A DNA stretch of 64,000 nucleotides from NORP240 sp038134485 (GTDB lineage Bacteria; Pseudomonadota; Gammaproteobacteria; Pseudomonadales; Pseudohongiellaceae), in the NCBI GenBank assembly GCA_038134485.1, contig JAYPVG010000003.1:109370-173369 (forward strand). Direction: 5' to 3'. Under the pieces are notes generated by a model that was not told where the DNA came from, ran no database searches, and saw only the letters and a program-made list of their open reading frames with translations. The translations under genes and the position numbers were made by a program. Shown piece by piece: positions 7,249 to 16,829 of the stretch (positions are counted from its first letter, which is position 1; every line of letters begins with the position of its first letter).

Positions 7249-9288
7249 TTGTCAGATATTGAAAACGCCGACTTGGAATGGCTTGCCAATGGTACGCCAC
7301 GCTCCAGACAGTTCGACGATATATACTTTTCCAGCGAAGGCGGGCCCGAAGAAAGCGAGCATGTCTATATTCGAGGCAACGATCTTGAGACACGCTGGAG
7401 GAAAACTACCGCGGGCGATCGTCCGTTTGTGATTGCCGAACTGGGTTTTGGCACCGGCCTCAATTTTCTGCTTTGCCAGCGCCTGCTGGACAACATCGCA
7501 AATGCCAATCTGAATTTACATTACGTAGCGTTCGAGAAGCATCCACTTACCATTGCTGATATCGGCAGGGCACATTCACTCTGGCCCCAATTGAAGAAAT
7601 ATAGCACTCTCCTGCGACAGCAGATCATTGATCATACCTGCGGACTGCACCGCTTTCATTTTGACAGCAAAGTAACCCTGGACCTGTATTTTGGTGAAGC
7701 CCTGACAGGAATGTCGGATCTGTTTTCTGAGAGGACCGAGGGGGTCGACTGCTGGTTCATGGATGGATTTTCTCCAGCAAAAAATCCAGCGCTGTGGAAT
7801 GCCGACATGATGAATACTATGTGGCAGTACAGCAAAACCAACGCGACGGCCAGCACCTACAGCGTCGCCGGGCAAACTCGCCGTTCGCTCCAGAATGCCG
7901 GATTCACGATTGATCGGCTCCCGGGTTTCGGCAACAAGCGCGAGATGTTGGTAGCACACAAAAAAAATATCGGTCTTAAACGCGAAGCCAGCCAGTTTAC
8001 AAATCCGACAAGTCGCCCAGCATGGTTCATAACTAAATGCGCAAGATATTCTCACAGACGGGCGATAATCATTGGTGCTGGATTGGCAGGCTGCAGTACG
8101 GCCTATGCTCTGACTCAAAAAGGGTGGCACGTGACACTTATTGAGTCAGCCCCGAATATTGCCGCAGGCGCATCCGGAAATCCTCAGGCAATTCTGCAGC
8201 CACGTCTGTCCGCAGAAATCTCATCTCAGTCAATGTATTACCTTCATGCTCTGTTATATGCGAGCAGACAATTTAACCAGATACAGAAACAAACCGACAT
8301 CGGCTGGCACCCCGACGGCATCATTCGTACTCCTGAGCGTGTGACGCGAAGTGGTTTATGGCAAAGAACTGCCCTTCCCTATGCTAGCCAGATTCTGACC
8401 CGCCTGACCGCTGAGCAGGCAAGTGAGCTTGCCGGAATATCGCTGGCCAGTGACGCAATTTTTCTTCCGCACGGCGGCTGGCTCCGACCTGCCCTCTTAT
8501 GCCGGGCATACCTTGACGGTATCGCCAATGATCAACTCCACCTGATTTGCGGGCAGTCTGCGGACACAATCAATCATGACAAGGGTTACTGGCAGATTAT
8601 CAATAATTCCGGAGTCATAGCCTCAGCCCCGGTGGTCATCCTGTGTAATAGTTACCGGCTGAACACGTTCCCGCAAACCAGCTATATACCGTTGACTCCC
8701 GTTAGAGGCCAGATGACCATCACGATGGACAATTCCCGCAGCAGCGCGTTGAAACGACCGCTGGTCGCAGGCAAGTACCTCTGTCCGGCAGACTTCGCAC
8801 ACCACAGCATCGGCGCGACTTATCAAAGTGGGAATACCGACACTTCCGTAAAAGCGGAAGATGATGACGAGAATATAGCAGGAATAGGTAACGCCTTTCC
8901 CGCAACGACGCAATTGGGACTCTCCGCCGTTGGAGCCAGAGCATCAATCCGTTGTAATGCCATAGACTATTTCCCCGTTGTTGGCGCAGTGCCTGATTAC
9001 GAAGACTTTATATCCGTATTCGGCGCTCTGGGGCGAAATGCAGATGCACAAATCAAACAGCATGCCAGATATCAGCCTGGTCTCTATCTCAACACCGGGC
9101 ATGGCTCCTATGGACTTACAAGCTGTCCTCTTGCCAGCGAATACCTCGCCAGTCTTATAACTTGCGAAAGTATACCGGTAACGAATGCAATAGCCGACAG
9201 CCTCAGCCCAGCGAGATTTATTATCAGGGAATTAAAACGGCAGCGAGTCCCGGTCAATGCGCAGAAATCTATCAGGAATTTGGACTAG
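7249..9288 (+). CDS. mnmC: Bifunctional tRNA mnm5s2U biosynthesis protein MnmC
   Basis: Completes the wobble modification mnm5s2U34 in tRNA. The C-terminal FAD oxidase removes the carboxymethyl group and the N-terminal SAM methyltransferase methylates the product. At 679 residues it is a full-length fusion. The methyltransferase part (1-240) has ELGFGTGLNFL and DGFSPAKNPALW. The oxidase part (from about 265) has the dinucleotide-binding IIIGAGLAGCSTAYAL and ends with a GHGSYGLTSCP motif. An in-frame stop at 7234 leaves TTG at 7249 as the start, preceded by TAAGG. It diverges from prfB and its stop overlaps that of apeB by four bases. Confidence 0.93.
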   Translation: MSDIENADLEWLANGTPRSRQFDDIYFSSEGGPEESEHVYIRGNDLETRWRKTTAGDRPFVIAELGFGTGLNFLLCQRLLDNIANANLNLHYVAFEKHPLTIADIGRAHSLWPQLKKYSTLLRQQIIDHTCGLHRFHFDSKVTLDLYFGEALTGMSDLFSERTEGVDCWFMDGFSPAKNPALWNADMMNTMWQYSKTNATASTYSVAGQTRRSLQNAGFTIDRLPGFGNKREMLVAHKKNIGLKREASQFTNPTSRPAWFITKCARYSHRRAIIIGAGLAGCSTAYALTQKGWHVTLIESAPNIAAGASGNPQAILQPRLSAEISSQSMYYLHALLYASRQFNQIQKQTDIGWHPDGIIRTPERVTRSGLWQRTALPYASQILTRLTAEQASELAGISLASDAIFLPHGGWLRPALLCRAYLDGIANDQLHLICGQSADTINHDKGYWQIINNSGVIASAPVVILCNSYRLNTFPQTSYIPLTPVRGQMTITMDNSRSSALKRPLVAGKYLCPADFAHHSIGATYQSGNTDTSVKAEDDDENIAGIGNAFPATTQLGLSAVGARASIRCNAIDYFPVVGAVPDYEDFISVFGALGRNADAQIKQHARYQPGLYLNTGHGSYGLTSCPLASEYLASLITCESIPVTNAIADSLSPARFIIRELKRQRVPVNAQKSIRNLD

Positions 9289-10580
9289 CGGTCAAAAAAT
9301 GCACGAACAACCCGGTAGAGCTGCTCTGCATCCTCGGTTCCCGCCAATTCACGGATAGAGTGCATGGCAAATGTGGGTACACCCACATCGACGGTGGTGA
9401 TGCCAGTTTCCGTAGCAGTTAATGGTCCGATGGTGCTGCCACAGGCGAGATCACTTCGCATAACAAAAGACTGACAATTAACCCCCACTCGATTGCAATA
9501 ATGGCGAAAGCGGGCTACCGACTCGGTGTTGCTGGCGTAGCGCTGATTGGCATTGATCTTGATAACTGGCCCACCATTCAACCTGGGACCGTGCGCAGGA
9601 TCGTGAAAATCGGCGTAGTTTGGATGCACACCATGAGCGTTGTCGATTGAAAGCAATAATGATTTTCTAAGCACTCTCTCAAACGCATCAATGGCAGTAT
9701 TTTCCTGGCTTACCAGGCGCTGCAGAACGGACTTGAGGAACGGTCCTTGCGCTCCCGAGGCTGATGCGCTGCCTACCTCTTCATGATCGTTGCAAACCAT
9801 TATCGAGGTGCTATCGGCAGAAGCATCGAGCAGACCGCGCGTCATCAGATAACAACTGAGCAGGTTGTCAAGTCGTGCTCCAGCAATGAACTGGTCCCGC
9901 AATCCAATAATTGCGGGTGGCTGAGTGTCATAAAAAAGCAGCTCATGGGAAAGTATTTTTTGAACGCCACTATGACCATTCTGTGCACGCAGAGTCGTCA
10001 GTAGAAATTCTTCAAAACTGTACGACTCTTCTTGATGCATGCAGGCCAATACAGGCGGCAGGTGCTTTTGCGCATCCACTCTTTTATTACTGTTAGCCTC
10101 TCTGTCAAGATGAATAGCGAGACTGGGTATAATCGCAACGGGCCTGTGTAAATCAATGAGACAGGAATTAATCTCGTTATCATCGTCGAGAAACGACACT
10201 TTTCCGGCAAGTGACAGGTCTCGATCGAACCATGGATTAAGCAGGGCGCCGCCATACACTTCTACTCCAAGCTGCAGATAACCGTTTGCGGTCCGCTCCG
10301 CAACGGGCTTTACTTTCAAGCAGGGACTGTCAGTATGGGCGCCGGTCAGGTGTGCGCCGGACTCCAAGAGCGGCTGCTGGCCGAGCCGAAAGGCGATAAT
10401 GGCTCCATCACGACATACCAGATAGCTACCCCCCCGACGTAACTCCCAGCTCTCGCTTTCTTCAAGTCGCTGAAAACCTGCCGCCAACAATAGCCCAGCC
10501 ATAGTCTCAGTGGCATGAAACGGAGTGGGCGACTGCTGAATGAATGTCAGCAATCCTTCGTTAAAGGTCTGCCTGTCCAT
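9285..10580 (-). CDS. apeB: M18 family aminopeptidase
   Basis: A zinc aminopeptidase, probably cytoplasmic, that trims N-terminal residues from peptides. It is a member of the M18 family (aspartyl aminopeptidase group; PepB/ApeB in Pseudomonas). The metal ligand motif GAHTDSP lies near residue 90. The second cluster CNDHEEVGS lies in the middle with the catalytic glutamates, and a C-terminal FAMHSIRE provides the last histidine. The ATG at 10580 is chosen over a TTG four codons upstream. It is 431 residues from this start. It converges on mnmC. Confidence 0.9.
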   Translation of the reverse strand: MDRQTFNEGLLTFIQQSPTPFHATETMAGLLLAAGFQRLEESESWELRRGGSYLVCRDGAIIAFRLGQQPLLESGAHLTGAHTDSPCLKVKPVAERTANGYLQLGVEVYGGALLNPWFDRDLSLAGKVSFLDDDNEINSCLIDLHRPVAIIPSLAIHLDREANSNKRVDAQKHLPPVLACMHQEESYSFEEFLLTTLRAQNGHSGVQKILSHELLFYDTQPPAIIGLRDQFIAGARLDNLLSCYLMTRGLLDASADSTSIMVCNDHEEVGSASASGAQGPFLKSVLQRLVSQENTAIDAFERVLRKSLLLSIDNAHGVHPNYADFHDPAHGPRLNGGPVIKINANQRYASNTESVARFRHYCNRVGVNCQSFVMRSDLACGSTIGPLTATETGITTVDVGVPTFAMHSIRELAGTEDAEQLYRVVRAFFDR

Positions 10581-10618
10581 ACGTTGTTTCAAGCTCCAGC
10601 AGCAGTAGCTTCAAGCGC

Positions 10619-11317
10619 CTAACGTATTTCGAGCAATTCCACGTCAAAGATGAGCGTGGAAAACGGCGGAATAACGGGCGGAGACCCCGCTTCGCCGTAG
10701 GCCAGGTTGTAGGGAATGAATAGCCGCCACTTGTCACCAACCTTCATCAATTGCAAGGCTTCTGTCCAGCCAGCGATCACCTGATTTAACCCAAATTGTG
10801 CAGGTTCACCGCGATCCACCGAGCTGTCAAATACTGAACCGTCGATAAAGGTTCCATGGTAATGCGCCAGCACGGCATCGCTTGCTGAGGGTGAGGGTGC
10901 CCCGTCGTCTCCCGATTCCAGCACCAGGTATTGGAGGCCAGAGTCCAGCGCGACTACGCCTTCAGCCTGAGCGTTGGCAGCCATAAAGTTTTCGCCTTCC
11001 TGGCGCATCGAGTCTATCTGCGCCTGCTGCTCTGCCATCATGCGCTGCTGAAAAACTTGAATGGACGCAATAATTTCCTCATTGCTAAGCTGCGGTTCCC
11101 CGTTCACAGTATCGCGCATTCCAGCCACAAAAGTTTCGAAGTCAACATTGTCCAGCAATTGCTGCTGCAGCAAGCTCTGGCCAATATTCACCCCGATACT
11201 ATAAGCGATCCGACTTTCTTCATCGTCGAGGGCCACATCTTGCCCGAAGCTGAAGCTCGCAAGACTTGTGGTGGTCACTGCAAGGGCGCAGATTTTCAAT
11301 GATTTGACCATATTCAT
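10619..11317 (-). CDS. Exported FKBP-type peptidyl-prolyl isomerase (FkpA/Mip-like)
   Basis: Likely a periplasmic folding helper. Residues 1-25 form a signal peptide with a cleavage site around SFSFGQ. The region to about 120 is the helical dimerisation domain of the Mip/FkpA class (IAYSIGVNIGQSL). The rest is the FKBP fold with FIDGSVFDSSVDRGEP, GWTEALQLMKVGDKWRLFIP and LAYGEAGSPPVIPP motifs. The start ATG at 11317 has AAGGAATGG upstream. It is 27 bases or more from apeB and may be transcribed alone. Confidence 0.9.
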   Translation of the reverse strand: MNMVKSLKICALAVTTTSLASFSFGQDVALDDEESRIAYSIGVNIGQSLLQQQLLDNVDFETFVAGMRDTVNGEPQLSNEEIIASIQVFQQRMMAEQQAQIDSMRQEGENFMAANAQAEGVVALDSGLQYLVLESGDDGAPSPSASDAVLAHYHGTFIDGSVFDSSVDRGEPAQFGLNQVIAGWTEALQLMKVGDKWRLFIPYNLAYGEAGSPPVIPPFSTLIFDVELLEIR

Positions 11318-11503
11318 TTTCCATTCCTTGCCCGCTGAACAGGCTTCCTGTTATTGCAATTCACACTGCTAGAGGCGGCATACTAACCGCCCTATCGGGT
11401 AATTGCCAGTCTTGTCGGCCTCCCTGAGCGCGCGCCTTTCGCTACTCAGACGCCGCGGTATAGGCTATGATCGACGGACTGTTGGCGCACTGGAAAATCT
11501 CCC

Positions 11504-12016
11504 TTGAAGCTCACTCTGCTAACCCCTTGGATCACTATACTGCTGCTGAGCCTCGGCGGCTGTAACCGTCAGTTCGTAGTAACAGTAAACGATCAATCCC
11601 TCTATGACCCCCGGGTTCCTGCCGGGGTATTACAACTTAACGATCCGGATTTGCAGGGCTGCGTAAATATTGCTTTGGTGCAGCAAAATATCGTTGATTC
11701 AGCAACCCTTGGAGTGCTGTCCTGTGCCTACGCAAATGTCACTGACCTCCGAGGAATTGAACAATTTCAGAATCTGCGCTTCCTGGACCTGGCGGGCAAT
11801 AATATAGCTGATCTGCAGCCACTCTCGTTCCTGCCGCAGTTAAGTGGTCTCAGCATTCCTGACAATCCACTTGATGACATTTCCCCGCTATTCGAAATGG
11901 ATAGTCTCACCGCAGTGATTCTCTCCGGCAACGTCAGGCTTTCCTGCGCACAGCTGGACCTTCTGGAACAGCGTCTGGGAGAAAATCTTACCCGTCCCGA
12001 CAGTTGCGAGAACTAG
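11504..12016 (+). CDS. Leucine-rich-repeat lipoprotein, function unknown
   Basis: A 170-residue protein with an export signal ending in the lipobox LGGC (Cys at about 20), so probably an outer-membrane lipoprotein. Residues 70-150 carry internalin-like leucine-rich repeats (LRFLDLAGNNIADLQPLSF, then LSGLSIPDNPLDDISPLFE). The C-terminal region has two cysteines that could pair. The start is TTG at 11504 with GGAAAA upstream, and no ATG fits the signal peptide. It stands in an otherwise reverse-strand region next to another accessory gene. A protein-binding role is inferred only from the repeats. Confidence 0.75.
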   Translation: MKLTLLTPWITILLLSLGGCNRQFVVTVNDQSLYDPRVPAGVLQLNDPDLQGCVNIALVQQNIVDSATLGVLSCAYANVTDLRGIEQFQNLRFLDLAGNNIADLQPLSFLPQLSGLSIPDNPLDDISPLFEMDSLTAVILSGNVRLSCAQLDLLEQRLGENLTRPDSCEN

Positions 12017-12119
12017 AATCACTCTCTGCGGGGTTTAATAAATCTCGATTTACTGATAGTTTCATCTGATGTAACTTCTTATTTACCGTGTATGATCATC
12101 GATACGGAATACACAGATT

Positions 12120-12752
12120 ATGGTTTTCGCTTCAGGACACAGCATCTTTTGGCGCCTTACTGACGAAGTAGGTAAGGAGGATGACCTTGTGAGTATCGTG
12201 CTTTCCAACGCAGGACGGCAAGAGATCGCTGAAGTCGAGATTGAAACCGATATCACCTCACCACCCATCGGAAATAACAGCCAGTCTGAATATCCGATGG
12301 ACATTGAATGGGACAGGGGCGATCTTGATTTATTTATTATTTTGCTGCGCAATTCACTGGATACAACAGGCGGGCTCGAAGGAATCGAACAGATCGAACT
12401 GGATTTGACCGACGAGTCTGTATTGCGAATTATGCACATCGTCGCAGCTGCACGTTTTTCTGTCCCCTATACCGCAGATGACATAATCAAACAGCCAAGT
12501 ACCAATTGCGGTGGCAGTGTTCAATTTCAAATGGGTGAACAGATAAGCCTTGATACAATCGACGGCTTTAAGCCGGCCGTAATAGTGTCACTCGACGAAG
12601 ACATCAGCTGCGTCCTGTTGGATCAGATTACCGCGCCGAGTGGCGACAACATTCAATTGGATCAGCACGACCTGCTGGTAGTCCGCAAGGAGTGGGCTTT
12701 ACCCGGCGATCTGACTACTACCCAGCCTGGCGCCTCAGATATCATTCACTAG
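12120..12752 (+). CDS. Acidic protein of unknown function
   Basis: A 210-residue acidic protein that I do not recognise. There is no signal peptide or membrane segment. An in-frame stop lies nine codons upstream of the ATG at 12120, so no hidden export signal is likely. The sequence is rich in Asp, Glu and Ile, with predicted strands (EVEIETDI, DLDLFIILL) and two cysteines in the second half (TNCGG, DISCVLL). It follows the leucine-rich lipoprotein after 103 bases and overlaps the end of miaE by 18 bases. Confidence 0.65.
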   Translation: MVFASGHSIFWRLTDEVGKEDDLVSIVLSNAGRQEIAEVEIETDITSPPIGNNSQSEYPMDIEWDRGDLDLFIILLRNSLDTTGGLEGIEQIELDLTDESVLRIMHIVAAARFSVPYTADDIIKQPSTNCGGSVQFQMGEQISLDTIDGFKPAVIVSLDEDISCVLLDQITAPSGDNIQLDQHDLLVVRKEWALPGDLTTTQPGASDIIH

Positions 12753-13346
12753 ACTAGGTATTCCGCTGTGGAATCGCAGCTGATTGTCTGTCGAAAGTAT
12801 CAGATCTCTTTCCAGTTTTGAAAAATAGTCAACCCGTTGCTGCAAATCGGATTCCGCATAGGCATGGGCGAGATTAAGGTAATCCTGAAAATGCCTCGAC
12901 TCCGACTTGACTAACCCTCGATAGAGTTTACCCAGGTGCTCCTCGAGATGCGGCGCCAGTTTTCGGAAGCGCTCACAGGAGCGGGCTTCAACAAGCGCTC
13001 CTATGATCAGAGTGTCAATCAAACCGTCCTGCTTTTGATAATCTATGTGCTGCCTGAGGCTACCCGCATAGCGCGAAGGACCTAAACGTCTGTAACGTAT
13101 ACCACGCTCTGTCATCACGTCCACTACCTGCTGAAAATGCAGTAGCTCTTCTCTTGCTAGACGAGACATCAGATTGAGCAGATCAGGCTTGTCGATGTGA
13201 CGATGCAGGAGATTCATAGCAGTCGCCGCGGCTTTCTTCTCGCAGTTGGCATGATCTATAAGAAGGAGATCGAGATTTGCCAGCGCAGCCTTAAGCCAGG
13301 AATCCGGCGTTTCGCAGGGCAAAAAATTCGATATCTCGACTGTCAT
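12735..13346 (-). CDS. miaE: tRNA-(ms2io6A)-hydroxylase MiaE
   Basis: Hydroxylates the isopentenyl group of ms2i6A37 in tRNA, using a di-iron centre and oxygen. It is 203 residues. The ferritin-like helices supply the iron ligands in CEKKAAATAM, REELLHFQQV, EARSCERF and KSESRHFQDY. The start ATG shares a base with the rmuC stop (TAATG), so the two are translationally coupled. Its 3' end overlaps the convergent unknown gene by 18 bases. Confidence 0.92.
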   Translation of the reverse strand: MTVEISNFLPCETPDSWLKAALANLDLLLIDHANCEKKAAATAMNLLHRHIDKPDLLNLMSRLAREELLHFQQVVDVMTERGIRYRRLGPSRYAGSLRQHIDYQKQDGLIDTLIIGALVEARSCERFRKLAPHLEEHLGKLYRGLVKSESRHFQDYLNLAHAYAESDLQQRVDYFSKLERDLILSTDNQLRFHSGIPSLVNDI

Positions 13347-14761
13347 TAGTGAGTTTCCCGCCCCTCGACCGATTCGTCCTTACCCGACCCGGGTAGAGCT
13401 TCCTGCTGGACCTCAAGCTCCGCAGATTGCAGCACTTCCCTTCCGTGTTGCTTGGTCGCTTTTGCTCCAAGTTTTTTGAGACCTTCTGCGCGACTGATCA
13501 GGTTTCCACGCCCACTTTGTAATTTATTGTTCGCCCTGTCGTAACTGCGCTGCGCTGCCTCGATCTTGCTGCCGACATCTTGCAGGTCTTCAATGAACCC
13601 AACAAACTTGTCGTATAGGGCACCAGCCCTGTTGGCAATCTCGAGGGCATTCTGATTCTGCTGAGCCATACGCCACAAATTTTGTACCGTGCGCAATGTG
13701 GTCAGCAATGTCGAAGGTCCGACAATAATTATATTTTTCTCAAAAGCATTAACGAATAACTCGGGATCTTGCTGGGCTGCCACCGAAAACGCGGCCTCTA
13801 TGGGCATAAATAAGAGGATAAAGTCCAGTGAATTCAGTGATCCCAGGTGCTGATAATCTTTTGCGGCCAGGCCTTTCACGTGATTCCGTATTGATTGGAT
13901 ATGCTGCCTCAGTAATTCGGATTTTCTTTCCGGGTCATCTTCACTACAGAAGGATTCATACGCTTTAAGCGAGACCTTAGCATCGATCACCAGGTCCTTT
14001 GATTCCGGCAGGTGCACGATGACGTCCGGCTGACTGCGACCGCCGTCAGGCGTTTTGATACTGACCTGGACCTCGTATTCGCGCCCCTTGACCAAACCGG
14101 ATCTTTCCAGAATGGTTTCAAGGATCATCTCACCCCAGGTACCCTGAGCCTTGTTATCGCCTTTCAGTGCATTAGTCAGATTAATGGCATCTTCGCTAAT
14201 TCTGGCGTTCAGCTCCTGCAAGCTTTTGATTTCCCTGGCCAGGGAATATCTCTCCTTGGCTTCCTGTACGTAAGTTTCTTCCACGCGCTTCTCAAAGCGT
14301 TGAATTTTTTCCTGCAGAGGTTTAAGTATTTGTGCAATATTCTGCTCATTGCTCTGAGTAAACCGTTTGGATTTTTCTTCCAGGATATCGCTCGCTAATT
14401 GCTTGAATTGAAGAGTCATCTGTTCCCTGGCATCTTCCAATACCGCCAGCTTTTCTTCGAATCGTTGCCGCTCGCCCGTCAGCTCAGATTGCAAGCGAAT
14501 TGTCTGCTCGCGCAGACTGGAATTTTCAGCATTCAAGCCTTGGGACTGCTCATCAAGAATGCGCAATTCTCCCTGAAGCGTAATAAGCTCAGCCTCCTTA
14601 GTCTGCAATCGTTCATCCAGTGCGGCCATTTCCATGTCGCGCCTGCTGTGCCTGCGGCTCACAAGCATGTATGTGCTCAAAACGGACAGCAGCAGAGTTG
14701 AAACGGCGGCGATGGCGACGAGATTGACGTCAAAGGTTTCCAAAATTTTTCCTAAATGCAA
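13346..14761 (-). CDS. rmuC: DNA recombination protein RmuC
   Basis: A member of the RmuC family, linked to limiting inversion at short repeats and carrying a nuclease-like domain. The 471 residues comprise an N-terminal membrane anchor (about 12-34), a long coiled coil (about 40-190, many Glu/Gln/Leu heptads) and the conserved domain. The conserved domain includes GDNKAQGTWGEMILE, SQPDVIVHLPESKDLVIDAK and FMPIEAAF. The start is TTG at 14761 with no clear ribosome site, so the exact start is uncertain. It is coupled to miaE. Confidence 0.92.
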   Translation of the reverse strand: MHLGKILETFDVNLVAIAAVSTLLLSVLSTYMLVSRRHSRRDMEMAALDERLQTKEAELITLQGELRILDEQSQGLNAENSSLREQTIRLQSELTGERQRFEEKLAVLEDAREQMTLQFKQLASDILEEKSKRFTQSNEQNIAQILKPLQEKIQRFEKRVEETYVQEAKERYSLAREIKSLQELNARISEDAINLTNALKGDNKAQGTWGEMILETILERSGLVKGREYEVQVSIKTPDGGRSQPDVIVHLPESKDLVIDAKVSLKAYESFCSEDDPERKSELLRQHIQSIRNHVKGLAAKDYQHLGSLNSLDFILLFMPIEAAFSVAAQQDPELFVNAFEKNIIIVGPSTLLTTLRTVQNLWRMAQQNQNALEIANRAGALYDKFVGFIEDLQDVGSKIEAAQRSYDRANNKLQSGRGNLISRAEGLKKLGAKATKQHGREVLQSAELEVQQEALPGSGKDESVEGRETH

Positions 14762-14850
14762 AGGGATTTATGGCAATCACCAGCGGCTGCAATCTAGAAC
14801 CACACCTCTTGGCATTGCGACGAAAGCCAATCGGGTGCAGCATGCGTGAC

Positions 14851-15933
14851 TCAAAGGTTGGACAGAATTGCCCGTAACAGGTCGGTTTCGAGACCAGCCA
14901 GCGAATTTTCGCCCAGCGGCATAGCCGTCACGCGAATCAAGTCACTGCCCTTCAGCAAGCTCACCTGATAACGATTTAGAATCTCGATATCCTCATCGCC
15001 CCGATTGAATACGCGAGAGAAAAAACCTCTTCCGTTTTCCTCCGCCGCGAAATCGCTAAATTCAACCTGAAACAGCAGCGCATCACGATCGCGGTCCGTA
15101 ATTGTTATACCTGCGTCGCCAAGTGCCTGTGCGACCTGACCCCATGCCCTGTTTTCGCTTATTCGTAATTCGAGCATCGGGCCAGCTTCTATACTTTCTA
15201 CCAGCGTCGCTTTACTGTCCGTTTCCAGACTTCCGGCAAGCAGACTGGATGACGACGAACTGTAAATATCAGTCCGATCAGCGAGATACTGGGAAATTTC
15301 CTGTAACATCGCAAATTCGCGATCTTCGGATTCGGAGAGGTTGGGCCAGATAAGCGGTTCGGCATCCAGGGCTGCCAAAGGTCGCCTTACTTGAACCACC
15401 GCAATTTCGGAACTACCAACATGAACCCCCGGTTCGATTCTTAATCGAAATTTATCGCGCTGACCGGGCTCTTCTGGAGAATTGAGCCAGACCGTCTCCA
15501 TGAGCCCGTCAACCGGATTTTCATAATCCAGCTCCGTTCCCTGCTGAGTCCAGTAATCCCTCACTCGCGGCCAAATCTGCCCCGGCGATGCTGCTACCAC
15601 AATCCAGTTCTCTCCGGAAAATCGTCGAATCAGTACGCCTTCCGGCCGGTTAGTGTCGATCGGTTTTGGTCGAGGCACTTCACCGGCATTAATCTCAGCA
15701 TTCGCGATCATTTCCTCCGGCACCACGTAGAGCTGATCCAGGGTAAAGCTGTCTAAATTGTCGGGCACTCGCATGTCAGGTTCCACTGGAGCCTGCAGAT
15801 AATCACCCTGGCGATCCCGAAAAAAGCCGTCCTCGCCAGTCAAGATCCCCTGCTCACCGGTGAGGTAAGAACAGGATAATTGGACCATTACCACCGGTGC
15901 CAGACCCAGTGCTTTAAATACTTGTTTCGGCAT
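14851..15933 (-). CDS. bamC: Outer membrane assembly lipoprotein BamC (NlpB)
   Basis: A subunit of the BAM complex that inserts beta-barrel proteins in the outer membrane. It is 360 residues. The N-terminal export signal ends at VQLSC; the residue at -3 is Gln, so the lipobox is imperfect, but the Cys at 21 is well placed. The conserved unstructured stretch FFRDRQGDYLQAP follows, then two helix-grip domains (about 105-215 and 245-360). It lies 7 bases downstream of dapA, the usual dapA-bamC order. Confidence 0.9.
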   Translation of the reverse strand: MPKQVFKALGLAPVVMVQLSCSYLTGEQGILTGEDGFFRDRQGDYLQAPVEPDMRVPDNLDSFTLDQLYVVPEEMIANAEINAGEVPRPKPIDTNRPEGVLIRRFSGENWIVVAASPGQIWPRVRDYWTQQGTELDYENPVDGLMETVWLNSPEEPGQRDKFRLRIEPGVHVGSSEIAVVQVRRPLAALDAEPLIWPNLSESEDREFAMLQEISQYLADRTDIYSSSSSSLLAGSLETDSKATLVESIEAGPMLELRISENRAWGQVAQALGDAGITITDRDRDALLFQVEFSDFAAEENGRGFFSRVFNRGDEDIEILNRYQVSLLKGSDLIRVTAMPLGENSLAGLETDLLRAILSNL

Positions 15934-15940
15934 GAATCAG

Positions 15941-16825
15941 TCAGTTCTCCGTTTTAATGCCTGCAACAGCCATTGCTTCGCTTAATTGGTCATGAAAGCC
16001 AGCATTAAGTTCCACCAGAGGCAGGCGGATCCCCTGTTCAATCAGGCCCATTCGATGCAGCGCCCATTTGACAGGAACCGGATTGGATTCCAGAAAAAGT
16101 CTTTCATGCAACATTGCGACCCGGTTATTGAGTGCGGTCGCCGCGTCGCGATCACCCAATAGGGCTGCTTCGCACAGCCGATGCATAATGGTCGGGGCGA
16201 CATTGGCAGTCACAGAAATATTTCCCATGGCTCCCGCAAGCATCATCTCCATCGCTATCGGATCGTCTCCGCTATATACCACCAGTCGGTCGCCGCAGCG
16301 TTCGATAAGCTCCAGCGCCCTGTCGACACTACCGGTAGCTTCCTTGATCCCCGTAATATTCGGCAATTCAGCCAATCTCTGAACTGTATCAGGCAACAGG
16401 TCGCAGGCGGTTCGACCCGGAACGTTGTAGAGAATTTGCGGGATTTCCACGCTCTCCGCGACGGTCTTGAAATGTCGGTAAAGCCCTTCCTGGCTGGGCT
16501 TATTATAATAAGGGGTGACCAGCAGACAGGCGTCTGCACCATGTGATCGGGCTGATTCCGTGAAGAACAAAGCCTCCTCGGTGGAGTTCGATCCACTACC
16601 CGCAATTACCGGTATACGACCATCGACAGTTTTGATGCAGTGTGCCACGAGGTCACAATGCTCCTGCACCGACAGGGTAGCCGATTCACCGGTCGTTCCT
16701 ACCACTACTACCGCATCCGTACCGGAGAGGATATGCCATTCCAGCAGACGATCGAAGCAGGAGTAGTCGATCTCCCCGTCCGGATGCATAGGCGTAACAA
16801 TAGCGACGATGCTGCCTTTGATCAT
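15941..16825 (-). CDS. dapA: 4-hydroxy-tetrahydrodipicolinate synthase
   Basis: Condenses pyruvate with aspartate semialdehyde in the lysine/diaminopimelate pathway. From the ATG at 16825 it is 294 residues. The Schiff-base lysine is at 161 (GIKEATG), Tyr133 is in YNVPGRT, and the GTTGES motif is near residue 45, all at the same numbering as the E. coli enzyme. A TTG one codon upstream is also possible. It is followed by bamC and starts 5 bases after the permease stop, so it is probably in one operon. Confidence 0.96.
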   Translation of the reverse strand: MIKGSIVAIVTPMHPDGEIDYSCFDRLLEWHILSGTDAVVVVGTTGESATLSVQEHCDLVAHCIKTVDGRIPVIAGSGSNSTEEALFFTESARSHGADACLLVTPYYNKPSQEGLYRHFKTVAESVEIPQILYNVPGRTACDLLPDTVQRLAELPNITGIKEATGSVDRALELIERCGDRLVVYSGDDPIAMEMMLAGAMGNISVTANVAPTIMHRLCEAALLGDRDAATALNNRVAMLHERLFLESNPVPVKWALHRMGLIEQGIRLPLVELNAGFHDQLSEAMAVAGIKTEN

Positions 16826-16829
16826 CAAT

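Noticed and set aside
7576..8130. Long reverse frame (184 codons) opposite mnmC
   Set aside because: Lies wholly within the mnmC methyltransferase domain, with no family features; an antisense shadow.
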